Part shown: one piece after another, positions 58,907 through 64,000 of the stretch
Layout of the letters: the number at the start of each line of letters is the position of its first letter
Numbering within the stretch: the first letter of the stretch is position 1
Origin: Actinernus sp. WN-2022
Taxonomy: Eukaryota > Cnidaria > Anthozoa > Actiniaria > Actinernidae
NCBI GenBank assembly: GCA_030867875.1
Contig: JAOWCC010001368.1
Coordinates: 7,673,714 to 7,737,713 of the forward strand
Length of the DNA stretch: 64,000 bases
Direction of reading: 5' to 3'
The notes under the pieces: generated by a model
What the model was told of the DNA's origin: nothing
What the model saw: only the letters and a program-made list of their open reading frames with translations
Databases searched by the model: none
Position numbers and translations under genes: made by a program

Positions 58907-61900
58907 ATGGCGTTCAAGTCCTCTGCTACTACAGGAGCTAAAACAGTTTTCTTAAACGTTTTAAAAGGTAGGAAACCCTGAGAAGAACAGAAGGTGATAT
59001 CATGACATTCTATGTTTCTGTAAGGATGAGGGAATAGTGTTTATATTATTGCCAACATTTTATTGCAAATCGAGCCGCGGGCTAAAATTTGAACTTGAGC
59101 CTTGAGGAGTTGAGAGTTGAAGTCAGAAGAGTTTAATATAACTGAAAAACGTATTTGAGTTAGCTTAAAACTTGATGATTATCAAAGTATACTTACAGAT
59201 GATAAAGTGAAGCAGGTGACAAAATATTTTGAAAGTTTTGTTTTATTTTGCCCAGTGCTCAAGTCATCGATTTGTTCAAAGTCAATAAGCTTCATAAGAC
59301 CGGCTTAAACTTACAGCAACTGAGCTATGAGCAAGTGAAACAAAAACTATCCGCTACAGTTTATTCCCTTGGGATTTACATTTAAGAGCTGGGAGATTTA
59401 AAGAAGCCTCAATCAACAAAAACTGAAGACTCATCGACAGTTAAACTCAAGAAACGAGGAAAACGAAGAGAGGTGGGTTTGTAACGTTTTGACATAGTTA
59501 TATCCGTTATCGTCTTTTATATTTTATAGTTAAGGCATCACATTATTCGTGAGTTAAATTCAGTCTTAAGCTAAAGTTGTCTTTTAGTTTTACAAGAAGA
59601 CATCTTGAATTGAAACGACGTATTCTTGTATTGCGATTATTTATTTCTTAATCTAGCTGTTTTTGGAACGCATTTTTGTGTAAGATTTTTCAGTTTATCT
59701 CAAGATTGGACTCGAATTATAATTCAAAGCGTTTGATGTTGTCATGATTCGCAGATGAACATAGGCTTATCATTTTGCTTGGCTTGTCAAACTAACAACA
59801 TTAATTTTCATTTATCAGAGATCTGAAAAAAAGTGTCTGAGACAAGACGCTGCAACGCCTGTAGAAGCCGATCAGTGTCTGGAACCGTCAACATTAGAGT
59901 TAGAAGGCAACTACTTTGGACACCCAGTTCCTGAGCTATACCCAGAACTCTCTGACACTATTGAGGAAGAAGAAAGTCTAGCTATTACAGACAGTCAGAC
60001 AGGTTGTACTTTATTCTAGAAAAATATCAATTTTATTTATTTATCTCCTTGATAGTAATTTATTCCATATTTAAAACTGTTGTTTGTCAGCTAATAATTA
60101 GGGCTGGTATATCATATTCAGTTTTTACATTTGTCTGAACTGTATGCTTGTCAAACAGGCTCTAAAATACGATAACTGCTATATTTATGTTCAGATCCAA
60201 TATAATATGTCTAGATACATATATAGATTGAATTTTACAATCTCTATATTGTATTTCAGTATTTAAAATCTTCTTTTCATTTATTTCATCTTCGTTTTAC
60301 ATATCAGATTTCGTTTTATATTCGTTTTATATTCTCTTCCATATTCCAATTTGTAGTCGTACACGTATCCCTCACAATATATCGAACGATCTGCTCAATC
60401 CTATCTTTCTCCATGTTTTTTTATTGCCTGAGCCTCGATTTCATTGCGGGTGCGAAACGTCACTTATTTGCATATTACCAAAAATATATACAAAATGAAA
60501 AGAACATAAAATATAAAACGAAATCGGATATGTAAAACGAAGATGAAATAAATGAAAAGAAGATTTAAAAAACTGAAATACAACATAGATATTGTAAAAT
60601 TCAATCTATATATGTTATGTATCTAGACATATATATTGGATCTGAACATAAATATATCAGATATCGTATTTTAGAGCCTGTTTGACAAGCATAGAACTGA
60701 ATAAAGGCATAAGGTCATAGTTCAGGGAATTATGAAAGATGGTGCATGGTACTATAAATATATAGGATCTTGGCACTATTAAAGATATGCCCCATCCATT
60801 ATAAGCTCAACAGCAACAACTTTATTTGTACTAATAGGGGAAATAAGTTAAAGTGCCTATCACCCTTTTGCAATTTTGATAGCCTATGAACCTCCGAAAC
60901 GTTTTGAGTACTTCTGTGAATAATTTTTTGGTTTAAAGTGAATACTTTATGTTCTACGCTTGTTTGAAATCGTGTAAATGTGACCTTTCCTGACCCATGA
61001 CCGCGTAAGTAAAAGCCTGGGTCGAAACCTGGGTAGACGTCATCTCATTAATGCATTATTCTCCATGGCGCCTTTTTATCACGACAACATCGATGCATAG
61101 AAAATATACACAGTTTTTGAGTTGTTAGTAAAGAAAAAAGTCATTTTAGTCAACATGTTGAGTATTTCTTCAAATGATTGCAAAGCCGAATTAATTATAT
61201 GACGTCAAGATGATGTCTATACAGGTATCGACCCAGGCTTTTACTTACGCGGTCATGGGTCAGGAAAGGTCACATTTACACGATTTCAAACAAGCGTAGA
61301 ACATAAAGTATTCACTTTAAACCAAAACTTTCTTCACAAAAGTACTCAAAACATTTCGGAGGTTCATAAGCTATCAAAATTGCAAAAGGGTGATAGGCAC
61401 TTTAAGTTTATATTGTAAAGGAGATTTTCTAAAATGAATAGTACATAATTCCTGAAATAACCATTAAGTGCTAAACTAGTCAGATAACCCTGGCAGAGAT
61501 CTATGCATGCAGAATTCTCTGATGGGGGAGGGGTGGGGGTCAAAAGGGGGTTTGATTGAGAGAAATGGGGTTCGTTCGCACCTCCCTTTTATCCCTTGGA
61601 TCTGCCCCAGTAACCCTGGCTTATCACGGTAATTAAAAATAGTAGACAACAGTCATTAGAATCAAAGAATTAAGTTAAAGTTCAAAGGTCCACCTAAGCT
61701 CCTTTACTTTATCAATACAAGCCTTTTTTCCTTCATCAAAAAATTATATAAAATTAATGTGCACATATAGTATACTTAATAATGTTTTGTCTCATTGTAG
61801 GAGCAGAGTATTTACAGCAAAATAGTGAAGAAACCCAGTGTGTGCCATATAGCTCAGTAAGTTCTCTCGAATAAAGGACTATCCTATCAGTAGGAATGGT

Positions 61901-63353
61901 AGGAAAATCGTAAACCTGTGATTAGCCCTAAACCCTAGGTTAGGGTAAAGTTCTGGGTTAGGGCATAGTTAATAGAGTGGAATGGTTAGGAAACCCGGCA
62001 AACTTCAAAAGGGCTAACAAAGGCGCTGCGATTTAGGTTGGAAGGGGTAAGACAAAAGATTGTGCACGATCATAGTTCATTAGCGTTCCCTGAACGACTG
62101 AACTCACACGTTTCTATTGGCTGATTGATTAACATGTTGGAATTTCTATTGTGTTTTGTGCACGGTATATAGTGGTTGAAAAAAGCTAACAAAGACATAT
62201 AACAAAGAAGGTCCCTGAGTTTCCTAACCATTCCACTCTATTAACTATGGTTATAGGGTTAGGAATTATGGTAGGAAATTTATGACGTCACCGTTGGAAT
62301 CCTCGTACACAGATAATAATTATACTATGTATTTTGAAATAGTTCCGATGATTTTGTATATTCTGTTACTTAAAAATGCCGCTGAACTATTTGTTGTTGT
62401 TATTTGTTGTTGACTAGTGAATAGTGGATCAGACCATGTTTCTAGTAAAAATTATTGACAACTGACCAGTTGCTGATGGTATTTTTCTCTAATATCAAGC
62501 CGTGATTAGTTTTTTAGTACCAGAGTTAAGCTCTTGAACTGATTACATGTTTAGTTAAGAGAATATGTGCATTCTTATAGAATATGAGTGACTCCCAAAC
62601 ATCAAGCCAGGACAGTCAAAGCTCAGGAAAGAGAGGAAGAAGAAAAAACATGACTCCTAAGAAAGTGAGGGTTAGAAAGGATGAATCCCCTGTTTATCAG
62701 GAACATAAGGTGTGTGTTTCAGTTTCGTAACTTTAAACTGACAGGGTTTAAGGTTCACAACAGGATATTTAATTTGAGATAAACTTGATATCTTATTATT
62801 TCGTGGTCTATTCTACTTGTCACTGAGTCATGTCGTACAGTAACTAAAATACGAGGAGCTGTTGTAGAAAAGATTTCTAAATACAGTGAGACTGGGTTGA
62901 AAACCGAGAGTTTCAACCCCTTCTCACTGTATTTAGAAACTCGCTTCTAAAACAAGCTCGGAGTGTTTTACATGGCTTCTCAAACTCCACTTTAATGATA
63001 AAATTAGCGATCTAAAAGTCTTGAAATGAGAACTGTATTTGGAAACGATTTTTAAATACTCTTCATGGTCATGCATGATTTCAATTGTGTTCACCTGCTG
63101 AATTATTAATGAGTTTTAGAAAACGTGCTATATCTCATACGAAATCCACTCTACTAGAACAGAAATTCATGAGTTGTAACTTTTTAACACTTTTAATCAC
63201 TTCAATAGGACACAATTGAGGAGGGAAAGAATGCACAGAAACTTGGTTCCTGGGCACAATGCAGTAAACCTGGATGCAGCAAATGGCGATTTTTGAAGAA
63301 CAAAGTTGATCCAAAGGATATAGCTGATAAGTGGGTTTGTTCAATGAATCCAG
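58907..63353 (+). CDS. CW-type zinc-finger gene, 5' part (possibly ZCWPW1-like)
   Basis: Proposed exons: 58907-58967 (start MAFKSSATTGAKTVFLNVL), about 59264-59472, 59819-60002, 61801-61856, 62581-62709 and 63209-63353. The last four fit phase and GT-AG perfectly (phases 0,1,0,0). The text is acidic and low in complexity, then basic (GKRGRRKNMTPKKVRVRK), then a CW domain: SWAQCSKPGCSKWRFL, WVCSMNP. Three of the four CW cysteines are here; the fourth would be in the next exon, outside or unrecognised. CW domains read methylated H3K4. In ZCWPW1 a PWWP domain follows. MORC proteins are an alternative, but no GHKL ATPase precedes. An in-frame TAA at 59383-59385 is unexplained. Confidence 0.65.
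59264..59472 (+). CDS. CW gene, proposed exon 2 with in-frame TAA
   Basis: Reads IDLFKVNKLHKTGLNLQQLS, YEQVKQKLSATVYSLGIYI, TAA, ELGDLKKPQSTKTEDSSTVK, LKKRGKRRE. The frame matches exon 1 if the acceptor is AAG|TC at 59263 and matches exon 3 through donor GAG|GTGGGT. Confidence in this exon is limited by the stop. Confidence 0.45.
59819..60002 (+). CDS. CW gene exon 3
   Basis: Acceptor TTATCAG|AGATCT, donor ACAG|GTTGTA. It encodes 61 acidic residues (LELEGNYFGHPVPELYPELS, DTIEEEESL). No domain. Confidence 0.65.
60132..60710. mobile_element. Palindromic MITE with 200-bp arms
   Basis: CTTGTCAAACAGGCTCTAAA at 60147 faces TTTAGAGCCTGTTTGACAAG at about 60670. Arms pair through ATCTTCTTTTCATTTATTTC and beyond to about 60330. 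The centre is about 150 bp. Confidence 0.8.
60852..61401. mobile_element. Complete TTAA-flanked MITE, 550 bp
   Basis: TTAA|AGTGCCTATCACCCTTTT ... AAAAGGGTGATAGGCACT|TTAA (60848-60851, 61402-61405). Arms are about 175 bp. It is the full-length relative of the copies at 6741 and 27242. Confidence 0.9.
61801..61856 (+). CDS. CW gene exon 4
   Basis: 56 nt between CATTGTAG|GAGC and CTCA|GTAAGT, encoding AEYLQQNSEETQCVPYSS. Phases join exons 3 and 5. Confidence 0.6.
61964..62249. mobile_element. MITE, second copy of the 1386-1667 family
   Basis: Ends CATAGTTAATAGAG and CTCTATTAACTATG, same orientation as the first copy. The flanking duplication is less clear here. Confidence 0.8.
62581..62709 (+). 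CDS. CW gene exon 5: basic nuclear-type segment
   Basis: 129 nt, phase 0 at both ends. A Ser/Gln-rich start (MSDSQTSSQDSQSS), then GKRGRRK and KKVRVRK, likely nuclear localisation signals. Acceptor CTTATAG|AAT, donor AAG|GTGTGT. Confidence 0.7.
62872..62938. repeat. Hairpin with 29-bp arms
   Basis: TTTCTAAATACAGTGAGACT and following GGGTTGAAA pair with TTTCAACCCC..TCACTGTATTTAGAAA across an 8-base loop, with one or two mismatches. It is a minimal MITE in the intron before the CW exon. Confidence 0.75.
63209..63353 (+). CDS. CW gene exon 6: CW zinc-finger
   Basis: Acceptor TTCAATAG|GAC, donor CCAG|GTAAAG. SWAQCSKPGCSKWRFLKNKV and DKWVCSMNP contain the invariant Trp residues and three Cys of the CW fold. 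The exon ends one base into a codon, before the fourth Cys. Confidence 0.8.
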
Positions 63354-63465
63354 GTAAAGTTTCTTTTCTGTTATAAATATGACTGTTTAGCCATACATGT
63401 GCTTTCATATAGCTATGAAGTTTCAATATCATCTAGGCGCTGAGGAGATCCGAAAAGCCCAAATA

Positions 63466-63852
63466 AGGACCCGTATACACACTAGGCAGACGAAGTTTGT
63501 TGTCGCTACCAAAAACCATGACAATTTTTGTCTTTACCAAATTCTTATTTTGGTGAACGTGTCCACACTAAAAACAAACAAAACGTTGGCAAAACCACAA
63601 ACGTCAATCACAAAGAGTATTCGCGGTGAAATGGAACATAATTATTGGCGAAAATTGAGAAAGATGTCATGCAGTTTTGACGTTTGACAAAAAATCGTCC
63701 TGTCCTGACGCCAGACGACAGCGCGTTTGAAGTTTGGTAGTGTTTGACAAAATATTGTCCGGTTCAAAACCAGCGTACGCATTTGTAAAATGGATTTTAT
63801 GACGAATAATTTTGCAAAGTTCATAAAAATTCGCCTAGTGCGTACGGACCCT
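63466..63852. mobile_element. 387-bp MITE, AATA flanks
   Basis: AGGACCCGTATACACACTAGGC is paired imperfectly with GCCTAGTGCGTACGGACCCT. AATA is at both edges (63462-63465, 63853-63856). The interior has no recognised coding. Confidence 0.7.
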
Positions 63853-64000
63853 AATATTGACTGAGTGGGAGGGCCGAATGGGAAAATATTTGGCTCGAGG
63901 TCACGAAGTACGGACTGAATGCAGTACATAATGTACATTATGATTATAATAATATACATGAACAAATTTCTCGATTCTGATTGGCTAAGAGCAGTGCAGT

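Noticed and set aside
58701..58955. Open frame beginning MKLGIKLSSM
   Set aside because: It overlaps the proposed CW gene start in another frame and shows no recognisable domain.

Overview
This is animal nuclear DNA, most likely from a cnidarian and probably a stony coral. Reasons: spliced genes with GT-AG introns; low GC with very dense TIR/hairpin elements (MITEs); CR1/L2-like LINE fragments; and two tRNA-derived SINEs of types I associate with coral genomes. The assignment is inference from repeat style, not a search result. No prokaryotic operon, CRISPR array or viral genome is visible.

Three genes can be supported, all on the + strand. Gene 1 (4214-16884, five exons) is an intact PARP12/ZC3HAV1(ZAP)-like gene: five CCCH zinc fingers, two WWE modules and a PARP catalytic domain. 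It is predicted at 722 aa, and all exon phases fit. Gene 2 (24215-52983) is its tandem paralogue with the same exon phases. An in-exon 345-bp duplication gives it seven CCCH fingers. Its first coding exon is split by a 7.53-kb inverted-repeat element (24403-31936) flanked by a perfect 8-bp target-site duplication. The coding frame is open on both sides and in every other exon. The third gene (58907 to beyond 63353) is the 5' part of a CW-type zinc-finger gene, possibly ZCWPW1-like; it runs towards the right edge and contains one in-frame TAA that needs explaining.

Nearly everything else is mobile DNA. 1-4200: SINE, MITE, LINE relic, and a MITE just upstream of gene 1. Gene 1 introns: LINE copies, TTAA-flanked MITEs, short tandem repeats and a 430-bp internally deleted element. 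16.9-24.2 kb: MITEs, hairpins and a LINE endonuclease relic. 24.4-31.9 kb: the foldback element with minisatellite arms and a broken tyrosine recombinase. Introns of gene 2: a TTAA-flanked TIR element; a 2.8-kb palindrome with TATCGCGCGATA arrays and an integrase-type transposase fragment; a 3.8-kb foldback element whose right arm is a very homogeneous 58-bp satellite; and further TIR elements. 53-64 kb: the long relative of the deleted element, palindromic MITEs and the CW-domain gene.

Functionally, the two PARP genes would encode RNA-binding mono-ADP-ribosyltransferases of the type linked to antiviral and stress responses in vertebrates. The catalytic third position is Leu in both. The most interesting points are the disrupted paralogue with its extra fingers and the foldback/satellite elements sharing its introns.
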